Shown here in pieces: positions 6,901 to 12,634 of a stretch of 12,634 bases of DNA. The position numbers were made by a program, and so were the translations under genes. The notes beneath the pieces were generated by a model. The model ran no database searches. It worked only from the letters and a program-made list of their open reading frames with translations, and was not told the DNA's origin. Origin of the DNA: an uncultured Collinsella sp. (GTDB lineage Bacteria; Actinomycetota; Coriobacteriia; Coriobacteriales; Coriobacteriaceae); the NCBI GenBank assembly GCA_900752425.1, contig CAADVE010000129.1:1-12634 (forward strand). The letters run 5' to 3'. How positions within the stretch are numbered: position 1 is the first letter of the stretch; each line of letters opens with the position of its first letter.

Positions 6901-7406
6901 GTGTATTGATCAGCAACGATGCCGAGCTCGATACGCTGCTCGACGCGCAGGAGGCAGAGCACATCTGCGAGGTCGTGCTTGCCGCCGAGGGCGTTGAGCG
7001 TGAAGTTGAGATTTCCCTTTCGTATGTCGATGAGGACGAGATGCACGAGCTCAACCACGAGTGGCGCGGTATCGACCGTACCACCGATGTCCTCTCGTTT
7101 GAGTGCGACTCGGCCTTTGACGAGGATATTCCCGCCGACGAGACGCTCGAGCTCGGCGATATTATCCTGGCCCCGGAGGTCATTGCCCGCCAGGCCCCCG
7201 GCTTTGGTAATAGCCCTACCGACGAGTGCCGCCTGATGCTCGTGCATGGCATGCTGCACCTGCTGGGGTATGACCATATCGAGGACGACGAGGCCGAGGT
7301 CATGGAGGCCCGCGAGGACGCCATCTTGCGCGATCTGGCGCTCGAGCGCGGCGAGGACCCCAAGCTGGTCCACGTCGGCCCCATCACCAACCACGCCCAC
7401 GACTAG
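6897..7406 (+). CDS. ybeY: Endoribonuclease YbeY (rRNA maturation factor)
   Basis: Metal-dependent single-strand RNase family involved in 16S rRNA 3' end maturation and 70S ribosome quality control. The 169 residues include the diagnostic zinc-binding motif HGMLHLLGYDH with His117, His121 and His127, and the conserved upstream HELNHEWRGIDRTTDVLSF block (about 50-68). GDIILAP at about 87-93 is also typical. Length is close to the family norm of 150 to 170. The stretch between residues 69 and 86 is acidic. The TTG start overlaps the phoH stop in the TTGA arrangement, implying coupled translation at similar levels. dgkA follows after 9 bases, with its Shine-Dalgarno touching the ybeY stop. Confidence is high for family and start. 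Confidence 0.96.
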   Translation: MSVLISNDAELDTLLDAQEAEHICEVVLAAEGVEREVEISLSYVDEDEMHELNHEWRGIDRTTDVLSFECDSAFDEDIPADETLELGDIILAPEVIARQAPGFGNSPTDECRLMLVHGMLHLLGYDHIEDDEAEVMEAREDAILRDLALERGEDPKLVHVGPITNHAHD

Positions 7407-7415
7407 GAGCCGTCT

Positions 7416-7793
7416 ATGATTCCCGGATCGAACAAGGACCATCCGTCCTTCTTAAAGTCGTTCTCCTACGCCATGGAGGGCTTCGTCACCGCCGTTAAGA
7501 CCGAGCGCAACATTAAGGTCATGCTCGTGGCGGGCGTGTGCACCGTCATTGCCGGCTGCATCGTGGGGCTCGACATTGCCGAGTGGGCCACGGTTATCAT
7601 CTGCTGTGGCTTGGTGATTCACGGCGAGCTGTGCAACACCGCCATGGAGGCGATCGTCGACCTGGCGACCCAGGAGCTCCATCCGCTGGCAAAGCGTGCG
7701 AAGGATATCGCCGCCGCCTCCGTATACGTACTTTCCATCACCGCCGCGATTGTGGGATTGCTGGTATTTGCCCACGCGCTCGACTTTATTTAG
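7416..7793 (+). CDS. dgkA: Diacylglycerol/undecaprenol kinase, DgkA family
   Basis: Small integral membrane kinase. In Gram-positive bacteria this family usually phosphorylates undecaprenol, recycling the lipid carrier for cell-wall synthesis, rather than diacylglycerol. The 125 residues show SFSYAMEG and ERNIK near the N-terminus (Glu30, Asn32), then hydrophobic segments at about 34-52 and 56-69. The signature GELCNTAMEAIVDL (Glu71, Asn74, Glu78) and HPLAKRAKDIAAASV follow, and a last membrane segment lies at about 101-120. The three helices and conserved acidic residues match the family. AGGAG 6 bases upstream supports the ATG. In Bacillus subtilis this position is dgkA-cdd-era; here era follows directly with a 12-base gap and no cdd. 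The substrate cannot be settled by sequence alone. Confidence 0.93.
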   Translation: MIPGSNKDHPSFLKSFSYAMEGFVTAVKTERNIKVMLVAGVCTVIAGCIVGLDIAEWATVIICCGLVIHGELCNTAMEAIVDLATQELHPLAKRAKDIAAASVYVLSITAAIVGLLVFAHALDFI

Positions 7794-7805
7794 AAAGGGA
7801 TTTTC

Positions 7806-8882
7806 ATGTCCGACAATATGCAGCCTTTCGATGAAACTCTGGACGACGAGTCCCTGGATGCGGTGGATGCCGAAACGACCGAGGATTGCGAGGATGTCGA
7901 GGAATTCGATCCGTTTGAGGGCATGAGCGACGAGGAGCTCGACGCCCTGTGCGACGAGGACGATAGCCTCGCGGGCTTTGGCGACGTTGAACCCGGTTTT
8001 CGCAGCGGCTTCGTAGCCCTGGTCGGACGCCCCAACGCCGGCAAGTCCACGCTGCTCAACGCCTGCTATGGCAAAAAGGTCGCCATCACCTCGCCGGTGG
8101 CACAGACGACCCGCCGTCGCATGCGCGCCGTCGTCAACCGTCCCGGCTACCAGCTGGTCTTTGTCGATACCCCGGGTATTCATAAGCCCAAGGACGGCCT
8201 GGGGTCCGAGCTCAACAAGAGCGCGCTGTTCGAGCTGAACGATGTCGATGTCGTCGCGTTTTTGATTGATGCCACCAAGCCGATCGGCAGGGGAGACGCC
8301 TGGGTTGCCGAGCGCGTCAAGAATGCCCGTTCCAAGAAGGTCCTGGTGCTCACCAAGGCCGATGAGGCCGACCCCGCACAGGTCATGGAGCAGCTTAAGG
8401 CCGCCCACGAGCTTATGGAATATGACGACGAGATCGTGACGTCGTCGGTCAAGAACTTCAACGTCGATGCCTTTATCGAGACCGTTGCGCACTTTTTGCC
8501 CGAGGGTCCGCGTTGGTTCCCCGAGGACATGGGTACCGACGCTTCCGATGAGACGCTCGTTGCCGAGTTTGTGCGCGAGAAGGTCTTGCGCCGCACCCGT
8601 GATGAGATCCCGCACTCCGTTGGCGTGATCTGCGATGCGCTCGAGCAGACCAAGAAGGTGCTGCGCGTGCACGCTACCATTTACGTCGAGCGCGAGGGCC
8701 AAAAGGGCATCATCATCGGCAAGGGCGGCGAGATGATCAAACATATCGGTATCGACGCTCGCCGCGATCTTGAGCGCATCTTTGGCACGCAGGTCTTTTT
8801 GGAGCTGGACGTGAAGGTCAAGGCCGGCTGGCGTGACGACGAGGCCCAGATTCGCCGCTTTGGCTACAACGCCGAGGACTAA
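7806..8882 (+). CDS. era: GTPase Era with a long acidic N-terminal extension
   Basis: Ras-like GTPase that binds the 3' end of 16S rRNA and acts in 30S subunit maturation. Motifs: G1 GRPNAGKST (74-82), a G2 region around SPVAQTTRRR (96-105), G3 DTPG (121-124), G4 TKAD, and G5 SSVK. The C-terminal KH domain contains GIIIGKGGEMIKHIG and ends near VKVKAGWRDDE. At 358 residues it is about 60 longer than usual. The extra length is an N-terminal tail: residues 1-65 have 27 Asp/Glu and no Lys or Arg, and the normal Era start aligns near residue 66 (RSGFVALVG). The ATG at 7806 follows AAAGGGA by 5 bases, so the tail appears to be translated; no comparable ribosome-binding site was found nearer the GTPase domain. 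It sits between dgkA and recO, the usual location. Confidence 0.96.
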   Translation: MSDNMQPFDETLDDESLDAVDAETTEDCEDVEEFDPFEGMSDEELDALCDEDDSLAGFGDVEPGFRSGFVALVGRPNAGKSTLLNACYGKKVAITSPVAQTTRRRMRAVVNRPGYQLVFVDTPGIHKPKDGLGSELNKSALFELNDVDVVAFLIDATKPIGRGDAWVAERVKNARSKKVLVLTKADEADPAQVMEQLKAAHELMEYDDEIVTSSVKNFNVDAFIETVAHFLPEGPRWFPEDMGTDASDETLVAEFVREKVLRRTRDEIPHSVGVICDALEQTKKVLRVHATIYVEREGQKGIIIGKGGEMIKHIGIDARRDLERIFGTQVFLELDVKVKAGWRDDEAQIRRFGYNAED

Positions 8883-8897
8883 GGACGCGCGGCGCGC

Positions 8898-9647
8898 ATG
8901 GCAGGCTCCCGGACATATCGCACGAAGGCGCTCGTCCTCGACAAGACGAAGCTCAAAGAGACGGACCTGATCCTGACGATGCTTGACGAACGGGGTCGGC
9001 AGGTTCGCGCCGTGGCAAAGGGCGCCCGCAAACCCGGTGGGCGCCTGGCTGCGCGCTGCGAGCTGTTCTGTACCGTCGATATGCTGCTCGCGCATGGACG
9101 GTCGCTTGACGTGGTTTCGCAGGCCGAGCTTATGGAGGCGCCGCTCGGCGCAGCGCCCGATTACGAGACGACTTGCGCCGCAAGCGCAATCGCCGAGGTC
9201 GCGCGCGTGTGCTCGTTTGAGGACGCCGAGGACCCGTTTACCTTTGCCATCACGCAGCGAGCGCTTGCCCTGGTGGGCAGCGGGCTCGACACGGCGCACA
9301 TGGATCTACTTGTGGCGGCATATGTGTTTAAGCTGCTGTCGCACGTTGGCTACCGACCCGATTTTTCGGCCTGCGTGCTGTGCGGAGACCCCATGCTGTC
9401 GTATTTTTCGCCCCAGGCGGGCGGTCTCATGTGCGGGTCGTGTGCGTCGAGCGTTCCGGGTGCCGAGCTGGTGTCGACCGGTGAGGTCGCGTGGCTGCGC
9501 GCCCTCATGTCCATGACCTTCGATGCGCTCATGGCCGAGAGGGTTGATCCCCATACTGCCGCTTTTTTGTTGGGGCTTTCGCATGTCTGGGCGGCAACTC
9601 ATACCGATCAGCGCCTCCGTGCGATGGAATTCATGTTGGGTCGGTGA
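8898..9647 (+). CDS. recO: DNA repair protein RecO
   Basis: Recombination mediator that, with RecR, loads RecA onto SSB-coated single-stranded DNA and anneals complementary strands. In the 249 residues, an N-terminal OB-fold (about 4-80) begins RTKALVLDKTKLKETDLIL. A helical domain follows with a zinc site of two CxxC pairs, Cys159/162 (CVLCGD) and Cys179/182 (CGSC). This arrangement and the era-recO order are typical. The ATG at 8898 is 15 bases after the era stop. The only Shine-Dalgarno-like run, AAGGA at 8881-8885, is 12 bases away, so translation may be weak or depend on coupling to era. It is the last gene of the tight run; 138 bases separate it from rpsO and no terminator is visible there. 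Confidence 0.93.
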   Translation: MAGSRTYRTKALVLDKTKLKETDLILTMLDERGRQVRAVAKGARKPGGRLAARCELFCTVDMLLAHGRSLDVVSQAELMEAPLGAAPDYETTCAASAIAEVARVCSFEDAEDPFTFAITQRALALVGSGLDTAHMDLLVAAYVFKLLSHVGYRPDFSACVLCGDPMLSYFSPQAGGLMCGSCASSVPGAELVSTGEVAWLRALMSMTFDALMAERVDPHTAAFLLGLSHVWAATHTDQRLRAMEFMLGR

Positions 9648-9671
9648 TGATGCGCAGGCGTGGGCTGCTTG

Positions 9672-9680
9672 TGGTAACAT
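9672..9680 (+). promoter_or_regulatory. Candidate extended -10 promoter for rpsO
   Basis: TGGTAACAT gives an extended -10 (TGn followed by TAACAT, four of six to consensus) 106 bases before the rpsO ATG. No convincing -35 box is found at normal spacing. Transcription would start near 9687, leaving a leader of about 100 bases. Confidence 0.38.
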
Positions 9681-9749
9681 ACCGACCTGTTGGTACCTCG
9701 ATCTTGGATGCTCGCTCCACCGGCGGCTTCCCAGTCCGAGGCGAATAGC

Positions 9750-9765
9750 GTCGCCCGAGGGCGAC
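9750..9765 (+). promoter_or_regulatory. Hairpin in the rpsO leader
   Basis: GTCGCC (9750-9755) pairs perfectly with GGCGAC (9760-9765) around a CGAG tetraloop, 20 bases before the start codon. The downstream sequence is A-rich, not T-rich, so it is not a terminator. Ribosomal protein S15 is known to repress its own mRNA in several phyla through differing leader structures, so this hairpin is a candidate part of such a site. That role is inference. Confidence 0.45.
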
Positions 9766-9785
9766 AAGAAACGAAAGGTGAAACA

Positions 9786-10064
9786 ATGACTGTTTCCAAA
9801 GAGCGCAAGGCGGAGCTGACTGCCCAGTTCGGTAACACCCCGGTCGACACCGGCAACCCCAAGGTTCAGGTCGCCATCCTGTCCGAGCGCATCAAGGAGC
9901 TGACCGAGCACATGAAGTCCCACCAGAAGGACTTCCACACCCGTCGTGGCCTGCTCATGCTCGTCGGCCGTCGTCGTCGTCTTCTCTCCTACATTAAGAA
10001 GAACGACATCGTCGAGTACCGTGAGCTCATCAAGGCTCTGGGCATCCGCGACAACATCCAGTAA
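9786..10064 (+). CDS. rpsO: 30S ribosomal protein S15
   Basis: Primary 16S rRNA-binding protein that organises the central domain of the small subunit and contacts the large subunit. The 92 residues show family blocks NTPVDTGNPKVQVAIL, LTEHMKSHQKDFHTRRGLL and VGRRRRLLSYIKKND, ending ALGIRDNIQ. Length is near the usual 89. The ATG at 9786 has AAAGG 7 to 8 bases upstream; the longer frame from 9690 adds 32 residues unlike S15 and would run through the leader hairpin. The gene is followed by a strong terminator and then pnp, the widely conserved rpsO-pnp pair. Codon choice is more biased (GTC, CTG, CGT, AAG) than in the preceding genes, fitting high expression. Confidence 0.98.
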   Translation: MTVSKERKAELTAQFGNTPVDTGNPKVQVAILSERIKELTEHMKSHQKDFHTRRGLLMLVGRRRRLLSYIKKNDIVEYRELIKALGIRDNIQ

Positions 10065-10080
10065 GGATTTGTACATGCTA

Positions 10081-10111
10081 AGAGCGTCCTGCGCAGCGGG
10101 GCGCTCTTTTT
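10081..10111 (+). terminator. Intrinsic terminator after rpsO
   Basis: AGAGCG (10081-10086) pairs with CGCTCT (10102-10107), and the stem extends by a T-G wobble and two G-C pairs. A T-tract follows directly (10107-10111). Because pnp has no clear promoter of its own, partial readthrough is likely, as in the rpsO-pnp attenuation known from Escherichia coli. Confidence 0.88.
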
Positions 10112-10130
10112 GTGTAAGGGCGCGAACAAT

Positions 10131-10201
10131 CACGCTCTGAAGCGTGGCGGGGGCAGGGGGCCCGCGTCACATGAGAAGCCCGCAGGCAAGGGGCCTGTGG
10201 G
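10131..10201 (+). promoter_or_regulatory. Structured pnp leader with three hairpins
   Basis: Three stems are visible. CACGC (10131-10135) pairs with GCGTG (10142-10146). GTG plus GCGGG (10144-10151) pairs with CCCGC (10161-10165) plus CAC (10168-10170), sharing bases with the first stem, so the two exclude each other. CCCGCAGGC (10179-10187) pairs with GCCTGTGGG (10193-10201), nine pairs with one G-U, ending 2 bases before the Shine-Dalgarno AAAGGAG (10204-10210). In Escherichia coli, PNPase represses its own mRNA through a leader hairpin; a similar role here is inferred. No T-tract follows any stem, so none is a terminator. Confidence 0.5.
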
Positions 10202-10214
10202 GTAAAGGAGAACA

Positions 10215-12461
10215 ATGACACTCGTATCCAAGACCTTTGAGCTGTACGGCAAGACCTACACCTTTGAGTCGGGCGAGCTTGCCAAGCAGGCCACCGGCGC
10301 CTGCCTGGTCAAGCAGGGCGACACCACGATGCTCGACACCGTGGTCGTCTCCAAGGAGCGTAAGAACTACGACTTCTTCCCGCTGACCGTCGACTTCAAC
10401 GAGAAGATGTACGCCGCTGGCCGCATCCCGGGTGGTTACCTCAAGCGTGAGGGCCGTCCCAGCGAGAAGGCCACGCTCACCGCGCGCATGATCGACCGTC
10501 CGATCCGCCCGAGTTTCCCGGACGGCTTCCGCAACGAGGTGCACATCGTCGCCACCTCGCTCGTCGCCGACCAGGTCAACCCCTTCGACGTCATCAACGT
10601 CATGGGTGCTTCCCTGGCCATGACGCTCGGTGGCGTGCCCTTCGAGGGCCCGCTTGCCTGCGTGCGCATCGGCCGTAACGTGGAGACTGGCGAGTTTATC
10701 GTCAACCCCACCTACGAGGAGCGCGAGAACTCCGATCTGGACCTGGAGCTGGGCGGCTCTGCCGACTTCATCTCGATGGTCGAGGCCGGCGCCGAGGAGA
10801 TCTCCGAGGACGACATGCTCGCCGCCATGAAGTTTGGCCAGGAGGCCCTTGCTGCCTTCTGCCAGGCCCAGGACGAGTTCGTCGCCGAGTGGGAGCAGGT
10901 CAACGGCCCCATCGTCAAGAAGGAGTACCCGCTCGACCAGCCCGTCGAGGAGGTCCAGGAGCGCATCTTTGCCCACTACGACGAGATGGCAGCTGCCCTT
11001 CGCGACGCCGACAAGCTCTCTCGTATCGGCAAGGTCGAGGCTCTGAAGGAGTCCATCCGCGCCGAGTTTACCGAGGAGGAGCAGGCCGCTTGGGAGCGCG
11101 AGATCCCCGTGGCGCTCAAGAAGCTCGAGAAGAAGGCCATGCGCACCATGGTCGTCGAGACTGGCGAGCGCGTCGATGGCCGTGCTGCAGACGAGATCCG
11201 TCCCATCATGGTGAAGGATAACTACCTGCCGCTCGTTCACGGCTCCGGTCTGTTCCAGCGTGGCCAGACCCAGGTGCTCTCCGTCCTGTCGCTCGGCATG
11301 CTCAACGAGGGCCAGCGTCTGGATACCATCGAGCCCACCGAGGGCAAGCGCTATATGCACCACTATAACTTCCCGCCGTTCTGCACCGGCGAGACCGGCC
11401 GCATGGGCAGCCCCAAGCGTCGCGAGATCGGTCACGGCAACCTTGCCGAGCGCGCTCTGCTCCCGGTGCTCCCCGACGAGAACGAGTTCCCCTACGCCAT
11501 CCGCGTCGTCTCCGAGGTCATGGAGTCCAACGGCTCCTCTTCGATGGCTTCGACCTGCGGCTCCACGCTCGCCCTTATGGACGGCGGCGTGCCCATTAAG
11601 CGCCCGGTCTCCGGTATCGCCATGGGTCTGATCCAGGAGGAGGGAAAGACCGTGGTCCTGTCCGATATCCAGGGTCTCGAGGACTTCTTGGGCGACATGG
11701 ACTTTAAGGTCACCGGCACCACCGAGGGCATCACCGCCCTGCAGATGGATAACAAGGCCACCGGCCTAACCTTCGACATCCTGGCCCGCGCCCTGCAGCA
11801 GGCCAAGGAGGGTCGCGCCTTCATCCTGCAGAAGATGCTCGATGTGATTCCCGAGCCGCGCCACACCACACGCAGCACCGCTCCGCGCATCGTCTCCATC
11901 CAGGTTCCTACCGATAAGATTCGCGACGTCATCGGTTCCGGCGGCAAGGTCATCCGCGGTATCCAGGACGAGACCGGCGCTTCGGTCGACATCCAGGAGG
12001 ACGGCACCGTCTTTGTCGGCGGCACCGGCGAGTCCGTCGACCAGGCCGTCGAGCGCATCAAGCTCATCATCAAGGTTCCCGAGCCGGGCGAGGAGTACAC
12101 CGGTCGCGTGGTCTCCATCCAGCCCTTCGGCGCCTTCGTCAACCTGCTGCCTGGCAAGGACGGCCTGCTGCACATCTCCCGCGTCGCCAAGGGCCGCGTG
12201 GAGAAGGTCGAGGACGTTCTCAACGTGGGCGACGAGGTCAAGGTCGTCGTCATCGAGGTCGACGATCGCGGCAAGATCTCGCTTGATCGTCTCGACAAGC
12301 CCGAGGCCCCGGCTCGCTCTGAGGGTTCCTCCGAGGGCGATGGCGAGCACTTCCAGCGCCGTGAGCGTCCGCGTCGCGAGCGCTCCGAGCGCAGCGACCG
12401 TCCGCGCCGTCCCGGCGACAACGGAGGCCGCAAACCCCGCCGTCACCACGACGCCGAGTAA
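10215..12461 (+). CDS. pnp: Polyribonucleotide nucleotidyltransferase (PNPase)
   Basis: Phosphorolytic 3'-5' exoribonuclease that degrades mRNA and takes part in RNA quality control as a ring-shaped trimer. The 748 residues contain, in order: first RNase PH domain (about 10-140, with FFPLTVDFNEKMYAAGRIPGG); helical domain (about 150-310); second, catalytic RNase PH domain with GSGLFQRGQTQ and the active-site segment LEDFLGDMDFKV (Asp490, Asp496 and Lys498 correspond to Asp486, Asp492 and Lys494 of the Escherichia coli enzyme); KH domain with GSGG at 574-577; and S1 domain (about 626-697). A 49-residue tail (700-748) has 14 Arg, 1 Lys and two His before the end, and is probably disordered and RNA-binding. 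The ATG is preceded by AAAGGAG at 4 bases. The gene follows rpsO and ends before a strong terminator. Confidence 0.98.
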   Translation: MTLVSKTFELYGKTYTFESGELAKQATGACLVKQGDTTMLDTVVVSKERKNYDFFPLTVDFNEKMYAAGRIPGGYLKREGRPSEKATLTARMIDRPIRPSFPDGFRNEVHIVATSLVADQVNPFDVINVMGASLAMTLGGVPFEGPLACVRIGRNVETGEFIVNPTYEERENSDLDLELGGSADFISMVEAGAEEISEDDMLAAMKFGQEALAAFCQAQDEFVAEWEQVNGPIVKKEYPLDQPVEEVQERIFAHYDEMAAALRDADKLSRIGKVEALKESIRAEFTEEEQAAWEREIPVALKKLEKKAMRTMVVETGERVDGRAADEIRPIMVKDNYLPLVHGSGLFQRGQTQVLSVLSLGMLNEGQRLDTIEPTEGKRYMHHYNFPPFCTGETGRMGSPKRREIGHGNLAERALLPVLPDENEFPYAIRVVSEVMESNGSSSMASTCGSTLALMDGGVPIKRPVSGIAMGLIQEEGKTVVLSDIQGLEDFLGDMDFKVTGTTEGITALQMDNKATGLTFDILARALQQAKEGRAFILQKMLDVIPEPRHTTRSTAPRIVSIQVPTDKIRDVIGSGGKVIRGIQDETGASVDIQEDGTVFVGGTGESVDQAVERIKLIIKVPEPGEEYTGRVVSIQPFGAFVNLLPGKDGLLHISRVAKGRVEKVEDVLNVGDEVKVVVIEVDDRGKISLDRLDKPEAPARSEGSSEGDGEHFQRRERPRRERSERSDRPRRPGDNGGRKPRRHHDAE

Positions 12462-12484
12462 CAGCTAAACATAAGCAGCTCAAC

Positions 12485-12514
12485 AAGGGCGACTCCTAAG
12501 GGGGTCGCCCTTTT
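12485..12514 (+). terminator. Intrinsic terminator after pnp
   Basis: GGGCGAC (12487-12493) pairs with GTCGCCC (12504-12510), extended outward by two A-T pairs and inward by one T-G wobble and two C-G pairs around a TAAG loop. The stem runs into TTTT (12511-12514). It lies 23 bases after the pnp stop and probably ends the rpsO-pnp transcription unit. Confidence 0.9.
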
Positions 12515-12526
12515 GCTATTCCCGGC

Positions 12527-12634
12527 GGGGTCCGCGGATAAAGTTTCCTGCTCTACAGTCCTGCTCACGACGGAGGCCACATTAAGTGGCCTCCTGTTCG
12601 TGCGGAACTCGCGATAAACTTTACCCGCGGCCCC
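12527..12634. repeat. Large nested inverted repeat at the right edge
   Basis: The outer arms CCGCGGATAAAGTTT (12532-12546) and AAACTTTACCCGCGG (12616-12630) are inverted copies with one mismatch. GGGG flanks both outer ends, offset by one base on the left. Inside lie a second pair, CACGA (12566-12570) and TCGTG (12598-12602), and a perfect 9-pair hairpin, GGAGGCCAC (12572-12580) with GTGGCCTCC (12586-12594) around ATTAA. No coding frame is convincing. It may continue past the window. It could be a short dispersed repeat, a pair of protein-binding sites or an RNA structure; no T-tract follows the hairpin on either strand, so a simple terminator is unlikely. Confidence 0.7.

Noticed and set aside
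7452..9299. Long open frame on the minus strand (615 codons) opposite dgkA, era and part of recO
   Set aside because: It is antisense to three well-recognised genes and has no family resemblance. Long antisense frames are expected where third codon positions are almost all G or C.
9750..9765. Terminator between recO and rpsO
   Set aside because: The hairpin is followed by an A-rich run, not a T-tract, and sits at the rpsO ribosome-binding site.
9690..9785. Longer rpsO start at 9690
   Set aside because: It would translate the leader hairpin; S15 proteins begin at the ATG 9786.
12572..12594. Second intrinsic terminator after pnp
   Set aside because: The stem is perfect, but no T-tract follows on either strand, and a complete terminator already lies at 12485-12514.
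1..12634. Defence system, mobile element, prophage or CRISPR array
   Set aside because: All genes are conserved housekeeping families in one direction with even base composition; no transposase, integrase, repeat-spacer array or attachment site was seen.

Overview
All twelve genes lie on the + strand of a GC-rich sequence (clearly above 60% by eye, strongly biased to G/C at third codon positions) and use GTG and TTG starts freely. Protein character and gene order suggest a Gram-positive actinobacterium of the class Coriobacteriia, probably Collinsella-like. That placement is inference, since no marker gene such as 16S rRNA is present. No mobile element, CRISPR array, tRNA or rRNA was seen, and no gene-free stretch exceeds about 175 bases.

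Layout. The window opens inside a tRNA-dihydrouridine synthase (1-1004, 5' end missing), followed two bases later by hemW (1007-2239). Two tandem J-proteins come next. The first (2298-3401) has a J domain, a G/F-rich linker, a complete four-repeat zinc finger and one client-binding domain, but its second client-binding and dimerisation domains are replaced by about three membrane segments. The second (3483-4631) is a normal full-length DnaJ with a plausible promoter of its own. A tight run follows: mtaB (4641-5933), phoH/ybeZ (5914-6900), ybeY (6897-7406), dgkA (7416-7793), era (7806-8882) and recO (8898-9647), with overlaps or gaps of 4 to 15 bases. The last part is rpsO (9786-10064) with a structured leader, a strong intrinsic terminator (10081-10111), a hairpin-rich leader and pnp (10215-12461), closed by a second strong terminator (12485-12514). 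The final ~110 bases form a large nested inverted repeat of unknown role.

How the genes work together. The order hemW / J-protein / dnaJ / mtaB / phoH / ybeY / dgkA / era / recO follows the hemW-hrcA-grpE-dnaK-dnaJ-prmA-rsmE-mtaB ... phoH-ybeY-dgkA-cdd-era-recO backbone known from Bacillus subtilis, but hrcA, grpE, dnaK, prmA, rsmE and cdd are absent. The membrane J-protein sits where hrcA would be expected. Most products concern RNA and ribosomes: tRNA modification (Dus, MtaB), 16S rRNA maturation and 30S assembly (YbeY, PhoH/YbeZ, Era, S15) and RNA decay (PNPase). DnaJ, HemW, DgkA and RecO add protein folding, iron-sulfur/heme handling, lipid-carrier phosphorylation and DNA repair.

Most unusual points: the membrane-anchored DnaJ variant; a 65-residue, extremely acidic N-terminal extension on Era; and the inverted-repeat element after pnp. 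Otherwise this is a conserved housekeeping region, and no defence or mobile system was seen.
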